From positions 9,581,001 through 9,645,000 of the forward strand of contig NZ_CP107902.1 in assembly GCF_036013935.1 (NCBI RefSeq): DNA of 64,000 nucleotides, read 5' to 3'. Positions within the stretch are counted from its first letter, which is position 1. Each line of letters begins with the position of its first letter. The stretch is from Streptomyces sp. NBC_00461 (GTDB lineage: Bacteria; Actinomycetota; Actinomycetes; Streptomycetales; Streptomycetaceae). A program made the translations under genes and the position numbers. Shown one piece after another: positions 32,964-40,526 of the stretch. The notes beneath the pieces were generated by a model that was given only the letters and a program-made list of their open reading frames with translations, was not told where the DNA came from and made no database searches.

Positions 32964-35309
32964 TCACTTGGGAAGCTTGGCGGTGCGTTCGGGGTGGGCG
33001 GCACCGACGTAGCGCATGGCGGTCTGCTCGGTGATGCCGAACAGCCGCATCAGCTTGAGGGGATCTGCACTCTCGAACGCCTCGTTGAGGATTCGGTCCT
33101 GACGCAGGCTGGCCAACGTCAGTCCCTTGGGGAGGGCTGCTCGCAGCGTGCCGATATTGACGGCCGGGTGGTCGGGATCGACAGCGGTCTTCTGGCTGAC
33201 CAGCAGGTGAGGGTTGGCCGAGGCGGGCCACCGCAGGTGACGGTAGGTCGTCCAATCGGCGGCGAGTTGGTGGGTGAGTTCCTCCAGGTAGAGGGTGTGC
33301 CGCAGCAGCCCGCGCTGTACTTCAAGGGTGCCGCGGGAGAGGTCAAGGCCCGTGGTGCGCAGGGTTCGGATCTCGTGTCCGGGCAGTGCGTGGATGGAGG
33401 CCAAGGCGACGACGAGGCGGCCGAGCGGCGTTGTCGCCTGGTCGAGCAGCCCCATCAGGACGTCGGCGGGGATGGACTTCGGGACCCCCTTTAGATCGCC
33501 GACCCGGAGGTCCCGGGCGGGATTGCGGAAGATCACACGCTCGCGTTTGAGCGCGCGGAACAGGCTGCGCAGGGCTATGGCCAGTCCTCGACGGGCGTAG
33601 CCGGACAAGCCGTCTACGGCGTCCTCGACTTGCTCCTTCGTGATCTCCCTCAGTGAGTCCACGCCAGCCGTCGTGGTCCACGCGGTGAGGGTGGGCTGGA
33701 GCGTGGTGAGGTAGCGGCGGATACCGTCGTACCCGCGGGGCTCGCCTTCGCGGCGACCCTGTTCGCGCATGACTTTCACCCAGGTTCCCACCTCGCTTGC
33801 GACCGGTTTCGGCAAGGCGGTGAGGGTCGACTCGATCCACACCAGATCCGCGTCCCGATGCAGGTCGGGATCCTCCACCAGCAGGCCGCGGTCGCGCAGG
33901 AACTGGCAGACGGGTTTGGCAGCCAGGTTCGCGTCGATCCGGGCCAGGTCGTGCACGTCGCGTTCGAAGACGGCTGTCTCGGCGCCGAGCCAGTACAGGA
34001 GGATGGTGAGCGTGCGGGTGTTCTTCCGGTAGTCCGGCCGCTCTCCCGGTCGATGGCGGGTGAACTCCTCGAGCAACCACTGGGCGGTCTTGGTCAGCGG
34101 CGGCTCGCCCGAAGGCATGCTCCGCAGCCGGGCCAGCACCGGGGCCCAGTCGCGCCGGCTGGCGAACAGCGCTTCCTGTCCGCGGCACGTGTGCAGAGCG
34201 GGCCGTTGCTCGTCGTAGTTGGGCGCCTGGCCGTCGCCGACGGGGAACGCCTCGAACGGCCCCCTTTTGCCGGTCGGCAGTGCGATCACCAGTTGCGTGA
34301 ACCGCCGGGAGGCCGGGCGGGCTTGGTCGATGAGGCGGTACGGGTGGCAGCTGCGGCAACGGTCGTCGCGCAGGACCAGCCCGTCGCGGCCGCAGCGGCA
34401 GCACCGGCCCCGCCCTGCTCGTTCCCGCCAGTGCCGACACGGATCGCAGACAAAACCTGCCCGTCGGCCGACGGGAATCCAGGCGTAGCAGTCGGTGCAC
34501 TGGCGGGGCGCCGGAAGCGGCAGCGGCGTCGGAGCGGTGATGTATGGGGTGCGGGCGGGCTGGTCTGAGATGGAAAACCGCATGGGCTCGGACGCCTCGT
34601 CCAAGAGCCCGGCCCGCAGCAGGATAAGGCGAACAGCGTCCCCGTTGGTGGGAAGGTCCCGCAACATAGCCTCGGGTAGCCGCTCAGCACCCTCGGCCTC
34701 ACACACAGCCAGGGCCAGGCGGACCATCTCGGCGACCTTGTAGCGCCAGCCCGCGGTCAACCCGTGCTCGGTCTCCATCGCCTCGATCACCGGCTGGGCC
34801 TTCTCCCATCCGGCGACCGGGCGGCCGACGATTGCACTGACCGTGGTGTCGCCCAGCACGCGGGGCATGGTGAAGAGCGGGACCTGACCGGGTACCTGCG
34901 CCTCCAGCACCGGCGGGGCGGCGGGAGCGGCGCGCTGCTGCCGGAGCTTGGTCCACCACTCGACCCCCACACTCAGTCCGTTCTTGGTGGGCCGGCGCAG
35001 CGGCCGGGCCGACGCCGACCGGTCGCCGTATGTGCCGCCTACCGTGAGCTGGACCGGCCGAGGTCGCGCCTTCTTCAGGCCCAGAGCCCACTCGGCGTCT
35101 TCCTCAACTCGGATTGCCATGAGGCACGGCTTGCAGAGCCCGTCCGTGTTCAGGTGTGCCTCGTGCCGGCACCGCGGGCACAACCCGCGCTGAGGGTACT
35201 TCCTCGCCCAGGGCCGGCACCCGTCGCACACCCGGTACCAGTGCACCACCAGCCACCCCAGACACACCGGGCAGCTCCGCGCCAGCCCCTTCCCACGACC
35301 CGCCGTCAC
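32964..35309 (-). CDS. Large tyrosine-recombinase-like protein with zinc-ribbon N-terminus
   Basis: A 781-residue protein. The first 120 residues hold two CxxC pairs (CPVC...CDGC, CPRC...CKPC), and about residues 280-330 hold two more (CTDC...CDPC, CCRCG...CRSC), suggesting zinc-ribbon DNA-binding modules. The C-terminal 300 residues look like a phage integrase: a SAM-like core-binding part, GHEIRTLRTTGLDLSRGTLE with the first catalytic Arg, LASLRQDRI with the second, and AMRYVG with a candidate Tyr nucleophile. The catalytic set is more divergent than in the neighbour at 35665. It is the last gene of the integrase-HTH-integrase trio and is likely to act with it. Confidence 0.75.
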   Translation of the reverse strand: MTAGRGKGLARSCPVCLGWLVVHWYRVCDGCRPWARKYPQRGLCPRCRHEAHLNTDGLCKPCLMAIRVEEDAEWALGLKKARPRPVQLTVGGTYGDRSASARPLRRPTKNGLSVGVEWWTKLRQQRAAPAAPPVLEAQVPGQVPLFTMPRVLGDTTVSAIVGRPVAGWEKAQPVIEAMETEHGLTAGWRYKVAEMVRLALAVCEAEGAERLPEAMLRDLPTNGDAVRLILLRAGLLDEASEPMRFSISDQPARTPYITAPTPLPLPAPRQCTDCYAWIPVGRRAGFVCDPCRHWRERAGRGRCCRCGRDGLVLRDDRCRSCHPYRLIDQARPASRRFTQLVIALPTGKRGPFEAFPVGDGQAPNYDEQRPALHTCRGQEALFASRRDWAPVLARLRSMPSGEPPLTKTAQWLLEEFTRHRPGERPDYRKNTRTLTILLYWLGAETAVFERDVHDLARIDANLAAKPVCQFLRDRGLLVEDPDLHRDADLVWIESTLTALPKPVASEVGTWVKVMREQGRREGEPRGYDGIRRYLTTLQPTLTAWTTTAGVDSLREITKEQVEDAVDGLSGYARRGLAIALRSLFRALKRERVIFRNPARDLRVGDLKGVPKSIPADVLMGLLDQATTPLGRLVVALASIHALPGHEIRTLRTTGLDLSRGTLEVQRGLLRHTLYLEELTHQLAADWTTYRHLRWPASANPHLLVSQKTAVDPDHPAVNIGTLRAALPKGLTLASLRQDRILNEAFESADPLKLMRLFGITEQTAMRYVGAAHPERTAKLPK

Positions 35310-35320
35310 CGTGCGGCCCC

Positions 35321-35668
35321 TCAGCTCGGCGGGAGCGAGCGCGGCCCGGTGCCACGACGGTCGCGCGGGACCGGCCGCACCAGGCCCGCCGTCGGCTGCA
35401 CCTCAGCGCCGACGGCCCGTTGTCCCAACTCCGGCGCGGCCTGGCCCGTCCCGAGCGGCTCGGCCTGGAGCAGGTCGGCGACCGTGCAGTTCAGCGCGGC
35501 GCACATCTTGTCCAGGTCATCGAGGCGCACCGTGACCGGCGTGCCGCTCCACAGTGCAGCCACCTTGCTCAGCGACGGGTTGAACCCGACCTGTTGGAAG
35601 GCGGCGAGCACCTCGGTCGGCCGCCACAGGTCCCGTTGGGCGGCAACCATCCGCAGATTCCACTTCAC
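35321..35668 (-). CDS. XRE/Cro-type helix-turn-helix protein
   Basis: A 115-residue protein. The N-terminal 70 residues form a Cro/C1-type fold (WRPTEVLAAFQQVGFNPSLS, KVAALWSGTPVTVRLDDLDK, MCAALNCTVADLLQ), and the tail is Arg/Pro-rich and probably disordered. It overlaps the upstream integrase stop by four bases and precedes the second recombinase by 11 bases. In such trios it may act as regulator or directionality factor of the recombination; this is an inference from position. Confidence 0.8.
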   Translation of the reverse strand: MKWNLRMVAAQRDLWRPTEVLAAFQQVGFNPSLSKVAALWSGTPVTVRLDDLDKMCAALNCTVADLLQAEPLGTGQAAPELGQRAVGAEVQPTAGLVRPVPRDRRGTGPRSLPPS

Positions 35669-36855
35669 CGAAGGTTCCCCTTGTCCATCACCAGTCGCTG
35701 GGCCGCCCGGGAGCTGGCCGCCAGATTCGCGAGCTCTGGGTCAGCGTGAGCAGTCGCCATGTACCGAAGAGTCGTAGTTGCCCAGTCGTGTCCGAGTACC
35801 TTCTGGACCTCCCAAAGTGTCATCCCTCGCTCGTAGTTGTGGGTCGCGCAGGCGTGCCGCAGCAGGTGCGGAAACAGGTTGGTGACCGGTCCCGTGAGGT
35901 AGTGTGCGGCTGCGGTGTGCAACGCCTTCCGGAACGTCGAAGGCACGATCGCCGGCGCGATCGGCACATTCAGATCCGCGATCGCCTTCGACTTTCGCTC
36001 CGACGGCCACAGCGGCGCCCGCGGGTGCTCCGCGTCGTCGCCGAACTCGCCCCGGATCTCCTCGATGTACCACCACAAGAGGGTGCGGCTCTCTTGGAAC
36101 AGGTACGCCTCACGCGGCCGGGGACCTGAGCCCCGGGCTCCCTTACCAAGGACGACGAACCGGCCCCACTGGCCGTGCTCCCAGTGGATGTCGCCGAGGC
36201 AGACCCCGCACAGCTCCGCTGCGCGCACTCCCGACAGGTAGGCGATCTTCGTCATTACGTAATCGCGGCAGGCGACCGCGTACTTCCGTGCGTTCGGCAA
36301 CTCCTCGCGCCAGCGGGCGAAGAAGTCCTTCATCGCAGTCTGGGACGGCGGGATGCGTAGCCCGAAGTCCCCACGGTGGCGCGGCCGGTTGAACGGATCG
36401 ATCGGAGAATCGACGGTGGCGCCGAAGCGACGCATGATCTCGCCCGCGTACCGTTGTTCGAGGAAGGCAAAATACGCGTCGATCTTGTTGATCTTTCCGC
36501 GCAATGTCGACTGCGCCCGCTTGCCGGGGCCCGCGAAGTACTTGTCGACCTCCCGGGGTGTCAGCTGCCAGGGGACCGTGCCGTAGTACTCGCAGACTTC
36601 GATCACAGGCTTGATCAACCCGTCCAGCGTCGTCGGCGCCAGGCCAGCCGCGTCGCGCGCCCACTGGTACTCCGAGAGCGTGTCGAGGAAGAAACTCTCC
36701 TCGTCGTACGCCGACATACGGGCCTGGCGGCGCCGCTGGAGCGTGACGACGTCCGCGAGCCCGCTCTCGACCGACACCGACGCCGGGTCCACCGGCACGG
36801 CTGGCTCCGGTACGGGGCGTACGAGCGTCAACACGCGACTTTCGGAATCTGCCAC
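35665..36855 (-). CDS. Tyrosine recombinase (site-specific integrase)
   Basis: A 396-residue integrase with all expected catalytic residues. The N-terminal core-binding domain spans about residues 55-180. The catalytic domain shows SGVRAAELCGVCLGDI with the first Arg, VLGKGARGSG with the beta-strand Lys, HLLRHACATH for the His-x-x-Arg pair, LGHDWATTTLRYM for the second His and the Tyr nucleophile. It is transcribed away from the right edge of the island, whose candidate att repeat lies 134 bases upstream of its start. It is the best candidate for the enzyme that mobilised the 32-kb segment. Confidence 0.9.
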   Translation of the reverse strand: MADSESRVLTLVRPVPEPAVPVDPASVSVESGLADVVTLQRRRQARMSAYDEESFFLDTLSEYQWARDAAGLAPTTLDGLIKPVIEVCEYYGTVPWQLTPREVDKYFAGPGKRAQSTLRGKINKIDAYFAFLEQRYAGEIMRRFGATVDSPIDPFNRPRHRGDFGLRIPPSQTAMKDFFARWREELPNARKYAVACRDYVMTKIAYLSGVRAAELCGVCLGDIHWEHGQWGRFVVLGKGARGSGPRPREAYLFQESRTLLWWYIEEIRGEFGDDAEHPRAPLWPSERKSKAIADLNVPIAPAIVPSTFRKALHTAAAHYLTGPVTNLFPHLLRHACATHNYERGMTLWEVQKVLGHDWATTTLRYMATAHADPELANLAASSRAAQRLVMDKGNLR

Positions 36856-36988
36856 GAGGCCGCATATTGCAGCGATCTCTCGCAGATTTTACGAGTTACT
36901 GCGGAGATCTCACGTCAACGGCTAGGGGGGGCCAATACCGTGATCTACCTGCTGAGATGCGGCTTCGCGGTCGTCGAGCGCCCGACGG

Positions 36989-37000
36989 GAACCCGCGCGT
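36989..37000 (+). repeat. Candidate attR: 12-bp direct repeat copy 2
   Basis: GAACCCGCGCGT, identical and in the same orientation as 5065-5076. It lies between the integrase gene and the phosphatase N-terminal stub. Confidence 0.5.
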
Positions 37001-37012
37001 ACTCCACTGGTC

Positions 37013-37151
37013 TTGCGGCTTCCGGGCTCCAACCGACGAACCGCATCCGGTCATCCAGTACGGCGGTCGCGCGTCCGGCCATCAGCGGGCTGGGCTCCGG
37101 GGGAGAGCCCTCTTCCCGCCAAGACTCCGGGGAACTTGTGAGACCTGTCAT
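37013..37151 (-). pseudogene. Phosphatase N-terminal stub (PAS start only)
   Basis: From ATG 37151 the minus strand reads MTGLTSSPESWREEG, then GRATAVLDDRMRFVGWSPEA, and then loses all similarity near 37013. This matches the PAS-1 start of the complete phosphatase at 29566 (GATAVLDQRLRFTGWSREAE). It is exactly the part missing from the truncated phosphatase at 2754-4898, lies on the same strand and comes before it in reading direction. It is best explained as the separated 5' end of that gene. Confidence 0.72.
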
Positions 37152-37260
37152 CCTTGGTCCCGATCTTGCGCTCGGCCCAGGAATTCGCGATGTCCCGGTC
37201 CACGAGGGCCTTGCTGGCATGGCGTGCCGGAACGCCCGAATGCATGCCATCCCAGCTGAC

Positions 37261-37441
37261 GCCGTCAGTCAACGCGGATTGCCGAGCCGAAGAAGCTGCG
37301 CTACCGGCTGCTACACGTCGCGGCCCGCATACCCGCACCGCCGGACGCACCCGGCTGCGCATTGCCGAGGGCCGGCCCTGGGCCGGCGACCTGGTCAACG
37401 CGTTCACCCGGCTGACCGCGCTACCGCGACCGATCACCTGA
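37261..37441 (+). pseudogene. Transposase C-terminal remnant (IS1380-like)
   Basis: The plus strand reads AEPKKLRYRLLHVAARI, then after a one-base shift GRTRLRIAEGRPWAGDLVNA and FTRLTALPRPIT before a stop. This resembles the C-terminus of DDE transposases of the IS1380/IS4 type (KRLRYRLFHVAGR...LRLAE.WPW). No catalytic part remains. The family call is tentative. Confidence 0.5.
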
Positions 37442-37776
37442 ACACCGGCCCACGTCCCGACGAGCAGTCGGCGGAGGACTCCGGCCACCGCGCCGGGCCA
37501 TCGGCGCGCCCGTGAACTCCGGCGGACCTCCCCGAGATCGACTGCCCGGATCGCGGTCTTGATCAACGGTTGGTGAAAGGCTGCGGTCGGCTTGACGGCC
37601 ATCGAGCCTCGGCAACTCCCGCGTCTCATAAGGGACTTGCTCCGCAAACCTTCCCGTTACATCTTGACGCGGCCCATGTTATCGATCACAGTGCACGTGG
37701 TGCGCTCAGCCGCACCGCTGGTTGGCTACTCAACACCTACACCCCCACATATTCCTGCACGGCTCGTCCCCGGAAA
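37442..37776. other. Non-coding upstream region of the arabinofuranosidase gene
   Basis: No supported gene. Its GC content is lower toward the right, where promoter elements of the abfB-like gene are expected. Confidence 0.5.
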
Positions 37777-37790
37777 TGTTAGCGCTAACA
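37777..37790 (+). promoter_or_regulatory. LacI-type operator TGTTAGCGCTAACA
   Basis: A perfect 14-base palindrome 101 bases upstream of the arabinofuranosidase start. The CGCTAACA half-site and central CG are typical for LacI-family regulators of sugar catabolism. The regulator gene is not in the window. Confidence 0.7.
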
Positions 37791-37891
37791 CGTCACTTCC
37801 CGGGCTGTTGTCCGTGCGCGGGTGTCGTCGGCGTCCGCGCCGATGCGGCCCCGTCTCATGTCGGCGATCTCCATGACGGAAGGAAGACGCT

Positions 37892-39436
37892 ATGTCGGTT
37901 GGGTTTGCGCGCGCCGCGAGGTGGCGTCGTCGGTGGCGGCCGGGGGTGGCCGCCGCGGCAGCCATGGCGATTGTGGGCGTGTTGCTCACGGTGGCCACGA
38001 CGCCGGCGTCGGCCGCCACGGTGGACACCACCGCCTGGTACGTACTGGTGAACCACAACAGCGGCAAGGCCCTCGACGTCTACAACTCCTCCACCGCCGA
38101 CGGCGCCAACGTCGTCCAGTGGACCCGCACCAACGCCACCAACCAGCAGTTCCAGTTCGTGGACTCCGGCGGCGGCTACTACCGGATCAAGGCACGGCAC
38201 TCGGGCAAGATGATCGACGTGTCCAGCTGGTCGACAGCCGACGGTGCCGCCATCCACCAGTGGACCGACCACGGCGGCGCCAACCAGCAGTTCCGGTTGG
38301 CCGACTCCGACAACGGCTACGTCCGGCTGATCAACCGCAACAGCAACAAGGCGGTCGAGGTCCAGAACGCGGCGACCGACGACGGCGCCAACGTCGTGCA
38401 GTACAGCGACTGGGGCGGCACCAACCAGCAGTGGCAACTCGTCCAGGTGGATGCGGGCACCGGCTCCGGCCCGTGCGACATCTACGGCGCAGGTGGTACG
38501 CCCTGCGTGGCGGCGCACAGCACAACGCGCGCCCTCTACAGCGCCTACAACGGAGACCTGTACCAGGTCCGACGTTCGGACAACACAACCCGCAACATCG
38601 GCGTACTGACCCCTGGCGGCGTCGCCGACGCGGCGGCCCAGGACTCCTTCTGCGCAAACACCACGTGTGTCATCACGGTCGTGTTCGACCAGTCCGGGCG
38701 TGGCAACGACCTGTGGTACCAGGGTTCCAGCGTGGTCCCGGGCTCACCACAGACCCGCCCGGCCGCAGCGACCACCGAATCGCTGACGGTCGGTGGCAGC
38801 AAGGCCTACTCGCTGTACATCAACCCCGGGACCAGCTACTGGCGCGACGGCCACCTGACGGGTGTCCCGACGGGCAGCGCACCCGAGGGCATGTACATGG
38901 TCACCAGCGGTACGCATGTCAACAGCGGCTGCTGCTTCGACTACGGCAACAGCGAAACCACCCGCAAGGCCGACGGGCCAGGTGCCATGGACGCCATCTA
39001 CTTCGGGACGAGCTGCTGGTTCGGCAGCTGCTCCGGAACCGGGCCCTGGGTGCAGGCCGACCTCGAATGGGGCCTGTTCCCAGGTGGCGGCAGCACGTGG
39101 AACCCGAACCAGCAGGCGTTCACCAGCAAGTTCGTCACGGCGACACTCAAGAACAACGGGACGTCGCGATTCGCGATCAAGGGCAGCAACGCCCAGGCCG
39201 GAAGCCTCAACACCCTTTGGGACGGCGCGCTTCCCAACGAGCCCAACGTATACAGCCCGATGAAGAAGCAAGGCGCCATCGTCCTGGGCAGTGGCGGCGA
39301 CTGCTGCTCACCCGAGGTAGGCAACATCAACGACAGCGCCGGCACGTTCTACGAGGGTGCCATGGTCTCGGGCTACCCGTCGGATGCGACCGAAAATGCG
39401 GTCCAGGCGAACATCGCCGCCGCCGACTACCGATGA
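37892..39436 (+). CDS. Secreted alpha-L-arabinofuranosidase, CBM13 plus GH54
   Basis: A 514-residue exported enzyme that removes arabinose side chains from hemicellulose. A signal peptide of about 38 residues has an Arg-rich start and ends at TPASAA. Three ricin-type repeats (CBM13) follow, each ending in a QxF/QxW-type motif (NQQFQF, NQQFRL, NQQWQL), residues about 45-180. The GH54 catalytic domain begins CDIYGAGGTPCVAAHSTTRA and contains DYGNSETTRKADGPGAMDAI, with the Glu of NSET at the position of the family nucleophile. The C-terminal arabinose-binding domain found in fungal AbfB is absent. ATG 37892 has GGAAGGA. Confidence 0.9.
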   Translation: MSVGFARAARWRRRWRPGVAAAAAMAIVGVLLTVATTPASAATVDTTAWYVLVNHNSGKALDVYNSSTADGANVVQWTRTNATNQQFQFVDSGGGYYRIKARHSGKMIDVSSWSTADGAAIHQWTDHGGANQQFRLADSDNGYVRLINRNSNKAVEVQNAATDDGANVVQYSDWGGTNQQWQLVQVDAGTGSGPCDIYGAGGTPCVAAHSTTRALYSAYNGDLYQVRRSDNTTRNIGVLTPGGVADAAAQDSFCANTTCVITVVFDQSGRGNDLWYQGSSVVPGSPQTRPAAATTESLTVGGSKAYSLYINPGTSYWRDGHLTGVPTGSAPEGMYMVTSGTHVNSGCCFDYGNSETTRKADGPGAMDAIYFGTSCWFGSCSGTGPWVQADLEWGLFPGGGSTWNPNQQAFTSKFVTATLKNNGTSRFAIKGSNAQAGSLNTLWDGALPNEPNVYSPMKKQGAIVLGSGGDCCSPEVGNINDSAGTFYEGAMVSGYPSDATENAVQANIAAADYR

Positions 39437-39467
39437 ACCAGACCCGGCCGCCGGCCTGACGGGTACA

Positions 39468-39501
39468 AGCGGTGCCGCCGCTCCAAGGCGGCGGCACCGC
39501 T
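39468..39501 (+). terminator. Terminator after arabinofuranosidase gene
   Basis: AGCGGTGCCGCCG (39468-39480) pairs with CGGCGGCACCGCT (39489-39501), a 13-bp stem with an 8-base loop, 32 bases after the stop codon. Confidence 0.8.
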
Positions 39502-39606
39502 TCGCCCAGATGTGCTGCACCGATCAGACCGAGCCGCCAGCGCCAGTGCCAACTATCCTTCTTTTGTGCCAACCAAAAATCCGGCTACCCGACCCCACCT
39601 GCAGGG

Positions 39607-40464
39607 GTGACGGGCCTCAAGGCAGGTGACCCCGGGCTGTTCGGACCGGCCTCGGTGACCTGGCAGATGCACGGCGACCCCATGATGTGGGTCGCCGGCG
39701 TGCGTGCGCTCTACCTCCAGGCGCTGCATCCGCGCGCGGTGCGCGGAGTCATGCAGAACTCCGACTTCCGGCGCGATGCCTGGGGCCGCCTCATGCGGAC
39801 CGCGAACTTCGTCGGCACCACGACGTACGGCACCGCTCAGGCCGCCGAACGCGCGGGCGCCCGCGTGCGGAAGATCCACAGCATGCTCTCGGCGACCGAC
39901 CCGGACACGGGGGAGCGGTACGGCGTCGACGAACCCGACCTGCTGCTGTGGGTGCACTGCGCCGAGATCGACTCCTATGTGCAGGTCGCCCGCCGCTCCG
40001 GATTCCGCCTCACCGACGCGCAGGTGGACCGTTACATCGGCGAACACCGCGTCAGCGCCCGCCTGGTGGGCCTCGACCCCGACGCCGTACCCGCGAATCA
40101 GGCGGAGATGGACGCCTACTTCGAGAAGGTGCGGCCCGAACTCGCCGCCGGAGCCGAGGCACGCGAAGTGGACGACTTCCTGCTCCGCCCCCCGACGCAC
40201 CCCCTCCTCGTCCCGGCGCGGGAGGTGCTGTGGCGGCGCGTGGCACACCTGGCGTACGCTGCCCTGCCGCCGTACGCCCACGAGCTGTACGGCAGGACCG
40301 CACCGAAACCCGACACCGTCACCCGGCAGTTGCGTGCCACGGGCATCCTGCTGCGCTGTGTTCCCGCACATGTGCGATGGCAACTCCCGCCCAAGCACAT
40401 CCTGCGCGCCATGTCACGGCTGGGGCCCGGCTCCCGCCCGGCACCGTACAAACTCGGACGATAG
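39607..40464 (+). CDS. MpaB/DUF2236-family oxygenase-like protein
   Basis: A protein of 286 residues from GTG 39607; a longer frame upstream crosses the terminator and lacks family features. It shows the DUF2236 pattern PASVTWQMHGDPMMWVAGVR and LYLQALHPRAVRGV near residue 35, and later LLWVHCAEIDSYV, where the conserved His is a heme-ligand candidate in this family. Members include the mycophenolic acid oxygenase MpaB and the latex-clearing-protein-related heme proteins. The substrate is unknown. No partner gene is evident. Confidence 0.8.
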   Translation: MTGLKAGDPGLFGPASVTWQMHGDPMMWVAGVRALYLQALHPRAVRGVMQNSDFRRDAWGRLMRTANFVGTTTYGTAQAAERAGARVRKIHSMLSATDPDTGERYGVDEPDLLLWVHCAEIDSYVQVARRSGFRLTDAQVDRYIGEHRVSARLVGLDPDAVPANQAEMDAYFEKVRPELAAGAEAREVDDFLLRPPTHPLLVPAREVLWRRVAHLAYAALPPYAHELYGRTAPKPDTVTRQLRATGILLRCVPAHVRWQLPPKHILRAMSRLGPGSRPAPYKLGR

Positions 40465-40526
40465 GTCGCCATACTGGACGGGCCAGGGGTGGCCGGGCCG
40501 AACAGTTACGGGGGCGATCGCAGCAG

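Noticed and set aside
32677..33012. Small plus-strand gene of 111 codons
   Set aside because: No ribosome binding site, no motif, and it runs into the integrase 3' end.
36856..37151. tRNA gene as integration target
   Set aside because: No cloverleaf or CCA end could be seen at either boundary; the flanks are phosphatase coding fragments.
39687..40526. 280-codon N-terminal extension of the kinase
   Set aside because: It overlaps the MpaB-like gene out of frame and is Arg/Pro-rich without family features; the kinase fold starts at ATG 40527.
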